From positions 2,300,355-2,364,354 of the forward strand of contig JALPQD010000224.1 in assembly GCA_023101885.1 (NCBI GenBank): DNA of 64,000 nt, given 5' to 3'. Positions within the stretch are counted from its first letter, which is position 1; each line of letters begins with the position of its first letter. The position numbers were made by a program, and so were the translations under genes. Positions 20,043-31,089 of the stretch are shown here, one piece after another. The notes under the pieces were generated by a model. That model was not told the DNA's origin and searched no databases. It saw nothing but the letters and a program-made list of their open reading frames with translations. The DNA comes from Typhlomys cinereus. Taxonomy: Eukaryota; Chordata; Mammalia; Rodentia; Platacanthomyidae.

Positions 20043-20475
20043 CTGTCATAGTTAGGCACAGGTGTCAACTTGATGGTTGAGGGTTTGAGCTTTGGGCACA
20101 TTTGTGGAGAATTAGTAGTTGGGTTAAGCCCAGAGCAAACCTGCAGGAGATTGTCTAGCTGATGGGGAAGGCCCAGCCTATGTGGTGGGACTGGCCCTGA
20201 AGGTGAATGAAATACTGAGAGCTGGTTGAGGAAGGCAGCACCTTCTGTTCACTTGGCCGGACAGACATGGGTCTGGTAGTAAGGATTGTCCATCTCTTGG
20301 CTGTTATGTGGTAATGGTGTGGCCAGTTCCCTTGGCCCTGGTGTTGGTGCATGTTCTCCCATCAAGCTGGACTAAGAACTGTAACCAGGAATCGTAAGAG
20401 AGAATAAATCTTTGTTCCCTTAAGCCATTTGATGGTTATTTATCAGCAACCAGGCAGGCGGACTACAACAGCACC
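20043..20475 (+). repeat. ~420-bp 'GTCAACTTGATGG' repeat, best full copy
   Basis: Runs from 'CATAGTTAGGCACAGGTGTC' to 'TATCAGCAACCAGGCAGGCG'. Landmarks: 'GAGATTGTCTAGCTGATGGG', 'GGCCAGTTCCCTTGGCCCTG', 'CAAGCTGGACTAAGAACTG' and 'AATAAATCTTTGTTCCCTTA'. No open frame suggests a transposase. The AATAAA motif near the end occurs in other copies of the family. Confidence 0.75.
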
Positions 20476-20509
20476 TGTATCCTCCTGAAATCATTGTGCG
20501 GTAAGAGTT

Positions 20510-20670
20510 GTGTATATTATCTCTCAATCTCATTACAACTCTATGAAATAGACAGCAGTCCTATTTCACAGAAAAAAAAAAAACAAGGTCAATGGATCAC
20601 CCGACTCCCCTAGTAGTGAAAGAAGCAGAGCCAAGCCTGCTGGCCTCTAAAGCTCATCTCCATGCCCACA
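20510..20670 (-). mobile_element. MIR SINE relic, reverse
   Basis: 'CTCATTACAACTCTATGAAA', 'TAGACAGCAGTCCTATTTCA' and 'GCAGAGCCAAGCCTGCTGGC' match the reversed MIR core ('CCTCACAACAACCCTATGAG', 'CCATTTTACAGATGAGG', 'GGCAGAGCCGGGATTCGAAC'). It is an ancient mammal-wide element. Positions 20675-21080 hold nothing else recognisable. Confidence 0.75.
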
Positions 20671-21099
20671 AACTTTGGAAGGCAAGATCTTAATGTACTC
20701 ATGATTTCTCAGGAATCCTATCACATCCTTACCGTAAGCCCCTCCCCATCTCTGGCTGCCAGAGTGGAGCCTGGGGAAGCAGGGAAACCAGGAGTTGACT
20801 CACAGCTCTATAGCTTCCTCCAGACCCTGTGTGGGCTAAGGCAGCAGGGCCCGGGACAAACCTGGGGCTGAACCGGAACAGACCGGACCTGGACATGATA
20901 CACCTCTGGCTGTCCTGATCTGTGTCTGGACTTTGCACTCTAGGGTTCTCTGAAGTGGATGCAGAATCACGGCAAATAGAGGAAGACCGAAGAGTTAGGA
21001 CGACTGTGTACCCATCTGTTTTTCCGGCTGGTTCATAGCTCAGCACTGTGATCCTTTCACATAACTTTTGTTGCAATTTTTTTTTCTGTTTTCATCTTT

Positions 21100-21385
21100 T
21101 ACTATTCCCTCCCTCCTTTCTTTTCTTCCTCTCTTATTTCTTTTTCTCTTTCTCATTCTTCTCTCTCTCTTCTATGTCTGTGAGTTTGTGTATATCAAAG
21201 GGCACTGTGTGTGTCCCATGGAGACACCAAGGATGACACTAGGAATCACCCTGGACTGCTTTTCCTCCTATTTCTGGATTTTCCTCTAGAAAGATGTTTA
21301 AAGCTTTATTCTGGGATTTCTCAACCTCCTCCTTCCAGGGCCATTTTCTAGCCCAATATTTTTATGTGAGATTTGAAATCTGAAC
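21100..21385 (-). mobile_element. DIP-like SINE, reverse, diverged
   Basis: CT-rich left part, then 'ACACTAGGAATCACCCTGGA', 'CTGCTTTTCCTCCTATTTCT' and 'TTTTTATGTGAGATTTGAAA' follow the reverse order of the 40042-40318 subfamily. The head is lost. Confidence 0.6.
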
Positions 21386-21540
21386 GTGGAGTTGTCCTTT
21401 TTTTTCTTGATCTATATGGGCTAGGTCTTTATTTGCTATAGTATTTTGTGGGATTTCGTTCTTCTTTCGTCTGCAATTTGCTTCTTCGTGCACTAATGTA
21501 GGATTATCTTCCTCATCTCTTCCCCTCTTTCCTCCCTCCC

Positions 21541-21801
21541 TCACCTCTCTCTCTTCTTTCTTTTCCTTTCTTTCTTTCTTTTTTTTTTTTCTTTCTTCTT
21601 TCTTTCTTTTTCTTTCTTTCTTTCTTTCTTCTTCTCTTCTTTCTTTTTTCTTTCTTTCTTTCTTTCTTTCTTTCTCTCTTTTTCTTCTCTTTCTTTCTTT
21701 CTTCTTTCTTTTTTCTTTCTTCTTTCTTTCTTTCTTTCTTTCTTTCCTTCTCTTCTTCTGTCTTCTTCTTCTTTCTCTTTCTCTCCTTTTCTTTATTTCT
21801 C

Positions 21802-21832
<31 letters not shown>

Positions 21833-21835
21833 TTG
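21541..21835. repeat. (CTTT)n/(CT)n polypyrimidine tract
   Basis: About 295 bases of nearly pure C/T, mostly TTTC and TTC words, ending in CT repeats (21800-21831). Confidence 0.93.
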
Positions 21836-21879
21836 GAATTCAAGACAATGCCAGGCAAATCTCCCCCAGGTATTTCTGT

Positions 21880-21985
21880 CGCTCTTTGTTTCTTTTGAAA
21901 GAGGCTGTCTGCTATGGCTTTGAACTTGTGATTCTCCTGCCTCAGCACCCCAGGGGCTGGGACTATAATTCTTATCATCGGCGTG
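21880..21985 (-). mobile_element. B1-like SINE fragment, reverse
   Basis: 'GGCTTTGAACTTGTGATTCT', 'CCTGCCTCAGCACCCCAGGG' and 'GCTGGGACTATAATTC' are reversed B1 body. Confidence 0.6.
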
Positions 21986-21989
21986 ACAT

Positions 21990-23071
21990 TCTGGAATTAT
22001 TTCTGCTCATTATTTTTTATTTTCAGTTCCGTCTGTGACATGGTTGTGTTTTGACACATTTTCTTGTGTAACCGAGTCTGTCAACCAACCGCCCCCGCCA
22101 TCCATCCTTTTTATTTCTAAGGAATCCCATTCTGGCCTCACATCAGTTAAAATCACATTTAGTTTCCTCTAGAAAGACATTTAAAGTTTTCTTTAAAACT
22201 TGTTTTTCACCACTTAAACAAGTTACATTTTAAATGTTTGTGCAGGTGGTTACAAATGCTTCACTCCAACAGCTGTTCCTCTCTGCTCCCTACAACTCCA
22301 TGTCTCTTCCTCGGAGGTAATCTGTCAACATTCTCCTGGAGATCACTTCTGGAGTATCGTCATGGACACACTGGGATCGTAAATGGAACCCAGAGCAACT
22401 GGGCGTTCATAGGATCTTCTGAGTTCTTGTGTGCGTGTTCCACCGGATCTGAGGGGCCTGACTCTCTCCACTTCCCATGGACAGTGCCAAGTGACCCCGC
22501 AAACCGGCATGCTAGAAACTGTCCTGCAAGCCGCCTGTCCCTCCACTAAACCTGACTCTTTATATAAGCAGAGGCCAGAAAAGTTGTGGGAGGAGCCCCC
22601 AGAGCCTGGGGCCCTCAGTGCAGGGGAATGCTTCTTCATCGGCCTGGAGATTTGTGGGAAGAATGCCGGGGGGGGGGCACAAGAAGGGATGGGAAATATT
22701 CCATTCTTGTCTTCAGCAGTTGGGATGCAGTACATCTCCCATGACAAGGCAGCAGCAGCTACAGGAGGATGAGCTATAGGAAGATGAGTGACAGCTGCTG
22801 TGTCTGTCTCATCAGTAGCAACCTCGGGCTTTTCACATCACATGGGCTGCCGACACAAAAGTATCACTCTTGCTCCTTCTTACTTAGGAGTTACTGCTGG
22901 AGCGCGGGTCATTTCAGAGTGAAATACGCCAGACCCATGAGGACCCCGCGTCAATGTGCCCCTGAAGCAGGCAGAGACTGGCCAGGGGGCGGGCGGGGGA
23001 GGAGGGAGAGTGGAGAGAGGGGGACCGGGCGCGGTTGATGCCGGTTGGTGGATAGGAAGCTTCAGTACTCA
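21990..23071. other. Unique-looking DNA up to the assembly gap; GC-rich at its end
   Basis: No repeat family or exon recognised. A TATA-like TTTATATAAG occurs at 22558-22567, too little to call a promoter. The last 90 bases (22980-23045) become GC-rich, with G runs such as GGGGGCGGGCGGGGGAGG, just before the Ns. Open frames of about 80-134 codons on both strands lack homology I recognise. Confidence 0.5.
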
Positions 23072-23096
23072 NNNNNNNNNNNNNNNNNNNNNNNNN
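23072..23096. other. 25-N assembly gap
   Basis: Exactly 25 undetermined bases. A fixed small placeholder suggests the true size is unknown. From memory, 25 N is the minimum placeholder of some long-read gap-filling tools. The right edge opens directly into the polypurine tract. Confidence 0.98.
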
Positions 23097-26000
23097 ACAA
23101 AAAAACGAAAGCAAAGACAAAAAAAAAAAAGAAAAGAAAGAGAAATAGAGAAAAAGGAAAACGAACGAAGAGAGAAAAAAGAGAAGAAATAAGCAGAAAG
23201 GAAAAAGAGAGAAAGAGACAAAAAAAGAAAGAAGACAAGAAGAAAAGAAAGACAACGAGAAGAAGAGAAAGAAAAGAGAAAGAAAAACAAAGAAAGAAAG
23301 ATAAAGCAACGAAGAAAGAGGAAAGACCAGAAAGAGAAGGAAGGAAAGAAAAGACAGACAGAGAAACGAAAAAGAGAAAAAGAAAAGAGGAAAGAGGAAA
23401 AGAAAGAGAAAGAGTAGATAAAGAGAAAAAAGAAAGAAAGAGAATGAAAAAAGAAAAAAAGGAAAAAAGAAGAAGAGAGCAGAGATAAGAAAAAGAAGCA
23501 AGGAAAGAGATAGGAAGAAAGAGAAAGAAGAAAGAGAAAGAAGAGAGAAGAAGAGAGAAGAAAGAAAGAAAGAAGAAAAGAAAAAGAAAATAAGAAAGAA
23601 AAGAAAGAAAGAGAAAGAAAAAGAGAAAAGGAAAGAAAAGGAAAGAAAGAAAGAAAAAAAGAAAGAGAGAAGAAAGAGAAAGAAAAGAAAGAGAAAGAAA
23701 GAAGAAGAGAAAGAAGAAAGAACGAAAGATTAAAGGAAAAGAAAGAAAGAGAAAGGAGAAGAAAGAAGAAAAGGAAAGAGAAAGAGAAACAGGAAGGAAC
23801 GAAACGAAGAGAAAAGAAAAGAGAAAGAAAGACAAACGCGAAATAAACAAGAAAGAGAAACGAAAAAAGAAAGAGGAACAGAGAACGAACAGCAGGAAAG
23901 AAAGATAATGAAAAAAAAGAGAAAATCAAGAGAAAGAGAGAAAACAGAAAAATGGAGAAGGCGAAAGAAAAGAGAAAAGAAAGGAAAGAAAAAAAAGAAT
24001 GGAACGAAAAGAAAGAAAGAGACGAAAAGAGAGGGAAAAAGAATGGAAAAAAGGAAAAAAAGAAAAGAAAAAAAAAGAAAGAAGAAAAGATAAGGAAAGA
24101 AAGAAAAGAGAAGTAAAAAGGAGCAAGGAAAAAGAAGTAGAAGAAGGAAGAACCAGAATAGAGAAAGAGAAGAACGAAAGAAAGAAGAGACTTTTACGAG
24201 AAACAGAAGGAAGAGAGAAAGCGAGAGGAAGAAGAAGAAAGAAGCGAAGAGAACGAAAAGAGAAAAGAAAAGAAGAAAGAAAAAGAAAAAGAAAAAAGAA
24301 GAAGAACGAAGGAGAAAAAGAGAACGAAGAAAGAGAAAGAAGAAGAGAGAAAGAGAAAGAAAAGAGAAGAAGAAGAAAAAAGACGAGGAAGAAAAAGAAG
24401 AAAAGAAGAAAGGAGTTAAGCGAAAAGAAAAAAGAGAAAAGAAAAAGGAGAAAGAACGAAAAGAAAAGAGAAGACAAGAAAGCAAGAAAGAAAGGAAGAG
24501 AGAAAGAAAAGGGAAACGAAGGAAGAAGAAAAAGACGAAAAAGAAGAAGAGAAAGAAAGAGAAACGAAAAAGAGGAGAAAGAAAGAAGAAAACGAAAAGA
24601 AAAGAAAGAGAAGGAACGAAGAACCAGAGAAAAGAAGAACGAAAGAAGAAAAATAAAGAGGAAAAAGAAGGAAAGAGAAAAGGGAGAACGAGGGGGCAAA
24701 GAAACAGAAAGGAAGAGAAAAAAGAGAGAAACAGAAAGGAAGGAGAAAGAAAGAAAAGAAAAAACGGATAACGCAAAAAAGCAAGAAAAGAGAAAAGAAG
24801 ACACGAGAGAAAGAAAAGAAAAAAGAAAAAGGAGGAGACGAGAAAAGGAAACAAACAGAAAAAAACGAGAAGGAAACGAAAGAAAGAAAGAAAGGAAAGA
24901 TGAACAAGAAAGAAGGAAAAAGAAAGAAAGAACGAAGAGAAAGAAAGAAAATGAAGAGGAAGAAAAGAAAAACGAAAAAAGAAAAGAAGAAAAAGGAAAG
25001 AAAGAAAAGAAGAAGAAAAGACAAGAAAAGAGAAAAGAAGGAAGAAAAAGAGAAAGAAGAAGCGGAAAAAGAACTAAAAACAAAAGAAGAAAACGGAAGA
25101 AAAGAGAACGAGAAAGAGCAAAAGAGATAAAGAGAGGAAAGAAGAAAGCAGGAAAGAAGGAAAAAGCAAAAGAAGAAACGAACGAAAGAGAGATAGAGAA
25201 AAAGAAGAAAGAAAAGAAAAAGAAAGAGAAAAGAGAAAGAGAAGAGAAAAGAGAGCAGAAAGAAAAAAGAAAGCGAGAAAGAGGGGGGAAAGACAAGAAA
25301 CGAAAAGAAGAAAAAAAAGAAAAGAAAGAAGAAAGAGAACAGAAAAGCAAGAGAAAAGGAGAAAAGGAGTAGAAAGAAAATCGAGAAAAATGAAAAAAGA
25401 TAAGAGAAAGAAGACATGAACGAAAAAGAAAAGAAAAGAGGTAAAAGGAAAGAAAAGAAGCGAAGAAAGAAAAAAGAACAAGAAAGAAAAAGGAGACAAA
25501 AGAAACAGAAGAAAAGAGTAGAAAGAAAAAAAAGACCGTACAAGAGAGAAAAAGAAAAGGGGTAAAGGAGAGAAGAGGAAAGAAAAAGAAAGAGGAAAGA
25601 GAGAAGCAAAGAAAAGAAAGAAAGAGGGAAAGAAAGAAAGAGACAAGAAAAGAAAGAAAAAAAAGAAGAGATAGGAAGAACGAAAAGGCAGAAGAGGAAG
25701 AGAAGACAGAAGATGAAAAAGAGGAAAGAAAAAGAAAGAGAGAACAGGAGCAAGACAGCACAAAAAAGAGAAAGAACGAAAAAAGAGGAAGTAAGAAAAA
25801 GGACAAGAGAACAACAGGAAGAGGAGAAAGAAAGAAAGAAGAACCGAAAGAAAGAGGAAAGAGGAGAGAAAGAGAAAAAGACAAGGAAAGAAAAGGAAAA
25901 AAGAAAGAAAGAAAGAGAAGAAAGGAAAAAGAGAAAGAAACGAAAGGAAAGAAAAGAGAAAGAAAAAAGAAACAGAACGAAAGAGAAAAGAAAAGAAAGG

Positions 26001-29000
26001 GAAGAAAGAAAGAGAAGAAAAAGAGGGAGAAGAAGAAAGAAGAAAGAAAACAAAAGAAGAAAGAAAAGAAAAGGAAAGAAAAGAGAGAAAGAAGGAGAAG
26101 AATAAGAGAAAAGAAGAGAAAGAAGAAAGAAAAGGAAAGAAAGTAAAAGAAAAAAGAGAAGGAAGAGTAAAAAGAAGGAGAGAGAAAGAAAAATAAAAGA
26201 AAAGAAAGAAGCAAGAAGAGAGATAAGAGGAAAGAGAGAAGAGAAGAGAAGAGAAAAAAAGGAAAGAGAAAGAAAGCGAAGAAAAGAGGAAAGAAAGAGA
26301 AACGAAAGGAAAGAAAGAGAAAAAGAAAGAAAGCGAAGAAGAACGAAAAGAAAGAAAAAAAGAAAAAGAAAGAAAGAAAGAGAAAGAAACGAGAAAGAAG
26401 AGAAGAAAGAAAGAAAAGAAAAAAACACAGAAGAAAGCAATAAAAGAAAAAGAGAAAGAAGAGAGAAGACGGAAAGAAGAAAGAAAAAGAAAAGAAAAAG
26501 AAAAAAGAAAGAAAGAAAGAGACAACAAGAAAGCGAAAAGAGAAGAAAAAAGGAAAAGAGAAAGAAGAAAGAAAGAAAGAGAAGAGAAAGAAAGAAAGAC
26601 AAGAGAAAGAAGAAAAGAAAGGACAGAGAAAGAGGAAAGAAAGAAAGAAGAAAAGAGAAAGAAGAAAGAGAAAAACGAAGAAAGAACAAAAGGAAGAAAG
26701 AAGCACGAAAAGAAAAGAAAGAAAAGAAAAGAAAGAAGCGGAAAACGAGACACAGATAGAAAGAAGAAAGAGAAAAGAAGAAAAGAAAAAAGAACAGGAA
26801 CAAAGAAAGAGAAAGAGAAAGAAAACGAGAAAGCGAGAAAGGAACGAGAGAAAAAAGACAAAGGAGAGAAAGAAAGAGGGAAAGCAAAAAAAAAAACAGA
26901 CGGAAAAGAAAAGAAAAGGAGACAGGAGATAAAGAAAAGAAAAGACGACGAAAAAAGAAAGATTGAAGAGAAAAACAAAAAACAAAAAGAAGCAAAATGA
27001 AAAAGAGAACGAGGCAAGGGGGATAAGCAAGAGAAGACAAGAATAGAAGAAAGAAAGAGAAACGAAGAAACAGAGAGGGGGAGACGAAAAGGAAAAGAAT
27101 GGGGGGAGGGAAAAAGAACGACAAGAAAAAAAAAAAAGAAAAGTAAAGAAAAGAGCAGCAAGAACAGAAAAGAAAGGAGAAAAGAAAAGAAAAACGAAAA
27201 GAGAAACAAAAAGAGAAAGAGAGAGGAAAGAAAGAGAAAGAAGAGAAAGGAAGAAAGAAGAAACACAAGAGAAGAGAAAGAAAGGGGGAAAGACGATATA
27301 AACAGAGGACAGGAAGGAAAGAGCGAAGAAAGGAACCAAGACAAAAGAAAAAGACATAAACGAGAAGAAGACAGGCAAAGGAGAAAAGAGCAAGAAAAGA
27401 AAGAGAAAATGAGAAAAAGAAAAAGACAAGGAAAGAAACGGGATAAAGAAAACAGAAACGAGAACGAAAGACAAGAGAAAAACAGCAGAAAGTAGCAAAG
27501 AGAGGAAACAGGCAAGAGAGAAAAGCGAAGAAAGAGCAACACTAAAGAAAAAAAAGAAAAGAAAAAGAGACGTAGAGGGAAAGCAGAAAGAAATAAAAAG
27601 AGAAAGAACAGGAAAGAATAAAAAAGGAAAAACGAAGAGAAATCAGAGCGAAAAAGAAAAAGACGAAGAAGAAAAGAGAAAGGAAAGAAGAAAGAGAAAG
27701 AAAAAGAAAGAGAAGAAAAGACAGAAAAAAAGGAGACAAGAGAAAGAAAGAAGAGAGAAAGAAAACGAAAGAGAGAGAAAGAGAGAAAGAAAGAGGGAGA
27801 AAGAGAAAGAGAAGAAAGAAAGAGAGAAAAAGAAAACGAAAAGAAAGAGAGAGAAAAACAAGGAAAGGAAAAAGAAAAGGAAAAGAAAAGAAAGAAAGAG
27901 AGAAAGAGAAAGAGAGGAAAAGAAGCAGAAACGAGAAAAGAAAGAGAAACGAAAGAAAAAGAGACAGAAAGAAGAAAAGACAAAGAAAAGAAGAGAAAGA
28001 GAACGAAAGAAAGCCGAAAGAGAAAGAAAGGAAAGAAATAAAGAAAAGAAAAAAAGAAAAGAAGAAAGAAGAGAAGAACAGAAAAATAAGAAAAAAGAAA
28101 GAGAGAAAGAGGAAGAGGGGGAAAAAGAAAAAGAAAGGAAAGAGAAGAGAAAGAAAGAGAAGAAACAAGAAAGAGGAAGAAAGACAGGAAAGAGAAGAAA
28201 GAAAAGAAAGAGAAAAAGGAAAGAGAAGAAAGAAAGATGAGGAGAAGAAAAGAAAGGAACGAGAGACATGAGAAGGAAAAAAGAAAGAGAGAAAGAAGAA
28301 GAGAAACAGAAAGCAAAGAGAGAAGGAAAGAGAGGAAGCAAAGAGAATGAGAGGAGAGGAATGCAGAAAGAAAGAAGGCAGACGGGAAAGAGAGAACGGA
28401 GAAGAAGGGAGAAAAGAGAAAGAGAAAGAGAAGAGGAAGAAATAAAGACGAATGAAGAAGAGAAGAGGGAAGAAGAAAAGGAATGGAAAGAAAGAGAAAA
28501 GAAAAAAATAAGAAGAGGTAAAGAAAAGAGTGAAGAAAAAAAACAGATATAAAAGAAGAAAGAAAGAAAGAAAAGAAAAAAAACAAAGGAAAGAAAAAGA
28601 AAAAGAATAAAAAAAAACGAAAGGAAAATCAAAGGAGAAGAAAGAAGAAAGAAAAGAAGAAAAAGAAGGAAGAAAGAAAGAAAAAGAAAAAGAAAAGAGA
28701 GAGAAGGAAGAAAAAAGAGAGAAGAAAGCAAGGAAGAGAAAGAGAGAAGAAAAGAAGAAGAAAGAGAAAAGTAAGAAAGAAAGAGAAAGAGAGAAGAGAG
28801 GAAAAAAAAAGAAACGAAAGAAATGAGAAAAGAAAGAAGGAGAAAAGAAAAGAAAGAGAGGAAGGAGAGACGGAGAAAAGAGAAAGAAAGAAAGAGAAAG
28901 AACAGGAGAAGAGAAAGAGGAGAAAGAACGAGGGGAAAAAGAAAGAAAGAAGAAAGAGAAAGAAGAGAAACGAAAGAAAAAAGAAAGAAAAGAAAGAGAG

Positions 29001-29376
29001 AAAAAGAAAAAAGAAAAGAAGAGAAAGAAAGAAAAGAAAACAGAGAAAGAAAGAAAGAAAGAAGAGGATAAGGAAACGAGAGAAGAGAAAAAGAGAGAAG
29101 AGAAAGGAAAGATAGAAAAAGGAAAAGAAGAAAAGAAAGAAAGAGAAATAGAAGAGAAAGAAAGAGAAAAAGAGAGAGAAGAAGAAGGAACAGGAGGAAA
29201 AAGGAGAAAAAGAAATAGAGAGAAAAAAAAGAAAGAAGAGAAAGAAAGAGAGAGAAAAGAGAGAAAGAAAGAGAGAAGAAAGAGGAAAGAAAGAAAGAAA
29301 GAAAAAGGAAGAAAGGAAGAAAGAAAGGAAGAAGAAAGAGAAAAAGAGGAGAGAAAGAAGAAAAGAGAGGAGAAGA

Positions 29377-29377
29377 A

Positions 29378-29431
<54 letters not shown>
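29377..29431. repeat. (GAAA)n regular sub-array
   Basis: About 13 near-perfect tetranucleotide units inside the polypurine tract. Confidence 0.92.
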
Positions 29432-29432
<1 letters not shown>

Positions 29433-29499
29433 GGAAGGAGGGAAGGAAGGAGGGAAGGAAGGAAAGGAAAGAAGAAAGGGAGGGAGGGAGGGAGGAAGG

Positions 29500-29562
29500 A
29501 AGGAAAGGAAAGGAAAGGAAAGGAAAGGAAAGGAAAGGAAAGGAAAGGAAAGGAAAGGAAAG
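29500..29562. repeat. (GGAAA)n regular sub-array
   Basis: About 12 near-perfect pentanucleotide units. Confidence 0.93.
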
Positions 29563-29580
29563 AAGAAAGAGAGGGAGGAA

Positions 29581-29650
29581 GAAAGGAAGGAGAGAAGAGA
29601 GAAAGGAAGGAGAGAAGAGAGAAAGGAAGGAGAGAAGAGAGAAAGGAAGG
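29581..29650. repeat. 20-bp tandem minisatellite, 3.5 copies
   Basis: The unit GAAAGGAAGGAGAGAAGAGA starts at 29581, 29601 and 29621, with a partial copy at 29641-29650. The copies are identical, so this is a recent expansion or a well-sequenced part of the tract. Confidence 0.93.
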
Positions 29651-29991
29651 AAAAGGAAAAGGAGGAAGGGAGGGAGGGAGGGAGAAAGGAAGGAAGAGGA
29701 AGGAAAGGAAGAATGGAGAAAGGGAGGGAGGAAGGAAGGGAAAAAAGGAGGGGAGGGAGGGAGGAAGGAAGAGAGGGAGGGGAAAGAAAGAAAGGAAGGG
29801 AGAGAAGAAGGAAAGAAGGGATGAAGGAAAGAAGGGAAGGCGGGAGTAAGGAAAGCTTTATCATGGCTCCCATTCAAGGGGACAGCTCATTGCTGTTTCA
29901 AAGTCCTGGTGGCAGGAATGTGAGACGGCTGATCCCAGGGGTCCCCAGGCTGGAAGCAGGGAACAGCAATGATCACGTTCAGCCCGCCCTC

Positions 29992-29993
<2 letters not shown>

Positions 29994-30064
<71 letters not shown>

Positions 30065-30091
30065 CGCTCGCTCGCTCGCTCTCGCTCTCGT
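29994..30091. repeat. (CT)n array with CTCG interruptions
   Basis: CT repeats with CTCGCTCG units near the right end. Positions 29857-29993 between this and the polypurine tract look unique. Confidence 0.93.
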
Positions 30092-30099
30092 TCAGGATT

Positions 30100-30232
30100 C
30101 CTGCTCTAGGAAAGGTTCCTGGTCCACATCTAAGGTGGGTCTTTCCTCCTTGGTTAGCCCAGCTGGATAAACCCCCATAGACTCCCCCACAAGTTTGTCT
30201 GCTAGGTGATCCTGTCGAGTAGACAGTATTTT
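30100..30232 (-). repeat. Old 'GTCAACTTGAC'-ended repeat fragment, reverse
   Basis: 'AAGGTGGGTCTTTCCTCCTT', 'GATAAACCCCCATAGACTCC' and 'GCTAGGTGATCCTGTCGAG' match a common rodent repeat that ends in 'GGTGATTCTAGATCCTGTCA'-type wording. It may be related to 47290-47600. Family name not assigned. Confidence 0.45.
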
Positions 30233-30742
30233 TAATAATTTTTATATTTTCCCTAGTTTTATAAGCATATTGAGTGCTTATCTCTGCTTCCCTTCCCTCC
30301 CCTCTCCTTCCCATCTCCCCTTCCTTCATCAGTCCATCCCACTCCTTCCCACCCTCCTGCCTGTCCACTTCTGTCTTCTATGGGCTCCAGGGTTCCCTTT
30401 GGCTTATCTACTCTTGTGAGAGTCCAGCTTCTGCGGCATTCCAAGCAGGCCCTCATTGGGCCGCCCCACTGATAGGGACATTTCCCTTCACTCATCCAGC
30501 CCTAGTCCCCAACATTTCCACTGCATTAATTATCTCTCCTGAGATGCTCACTCGTCTACGGGGCATGTTGGTATATCAGCCATTCTGCAGGTCTGGTGAG
30601 GACAAGTCTCACTGCAGTGAGTTCCTGGATGTAGCAGCCCTGCCTTGAGTGGGATGTCTTGCCAGATGGTGGACCTCCCACCTTTAGGCTCTTACAATCT
30701 TACCGCCCCCTTTTGCAAGGTACCCCGAGCCTTAGGATGAGG
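30233..30742 (-). mobile_element. Old LINE-1 3'UTR fragment, reverse
   Basis: Carries the L1 3'UTR landmarks in reverse: the C-rich block (30288-30360), 'CTCATTGGGCCGCC', 'TATATCAGCCATTCTGCAGG', 'TTTAGGCTCTTACAATCTTA' and 'GAGCCTTAGGATGAGGAGAG'. They parallel 47650-48100 but are more diverged. The 124-codon forward frame across it is not a gene. Confidence 0.75.
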
Positions 30743-30744
30743 AG

Positions 30745-30862
30745 AGACTGGAAGTCGACAACATTCGCCATCTCACAGTGCAAAGGCAAGGATCATAAAT
30801 TCAAGGTTTGCCTGGACTGCGCAATGAGACCCTGGCTCATAAAAAGAATAAATAATAGTTTG
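30745..30862 (+). mobile_element. B1-like SINE
   Basis: 'CAAAGGCAAGGATCATAAAT', 'TCAAGGTTTGCCTGGACTGC' and 'GCAATGAGACCCTGGCTCAT', then an A-rich tail. Confidence 0.6.
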
Positions 30863-30939
30863 TTTATAGCACCTTAATAAATTTCAGTTGAGTTTCTGAC
30901 AACATTTTCCAGTGAATTCATGATTCAAAATCATTAAAA

Positions 30940-31085
30940 CTGCCAAGCCTGTTAACATAGACCTACAATACCAGTTATTAAAGAGGCTGAAACAGGAAGA
31001 TATCAAGCTCAAGACCTGCCTGGGTGACAGAATGAGTTCAAGGTTAGTCTAGGGAACTGAGTGAGACTTTGTCTCAAAGTATACA
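30940..31085 (+). mobile_element. B1-like SINE
   Basis: 'AGAGGCTGAAACAGGAAGAT', 'CTCAAGACCTGCCTGGGTGA' and 'AACTGAGTGAGACTTTGTCT' are a B1 body with an extra internal GACAGAATGAG segment. Confidence 0.65.
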
Positions 31086-31089
31086 AAAA

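Larger units (their letters stand above)
23097..29856. repeat. ~6.76-kb polypurine (GAAA/GAAAG-type) tract
   Basis: Nearly all A and G on the plus strand in irregular GAAA, GAAAG, AAGAG and GGAAA words, with sparse C and T that become rarer toward the right end. Beyond about 29.2 kb it is almost purely A/G with regular sub-arrays. The complement gives overlapping Phe/Ser/Leu frames of up to about 1,190 codons, and the plus strand gives Lys/Glu/Arg frames of up to about 457. TAA, TAG and TGA are rare in such DNA because they need T on plus or A on minus. No domain, signal or codon bias supports a protein. It could form triplex (H-DNA), and is hard to sequence and assemble. Confidence 0.95.

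Noticed and set aside
22343..22772. 134- and 113-codon frames with a TATA-like TTTATATAAG at 22558
   Set aside because: The frames overlap on opposite strands, nothing in them is recognisable, and a single TATA-like word is expected by chance. Transcript data would settle it.
23069..29877. Giant minus-strand open frames (up to ~1,190 codons)
   Set aside because: Residues are almost only Phe, Ser and Leu. The frames overlap each other on the same strand and follow directly from a polypurine composition; one even crosses the 25-N gap.
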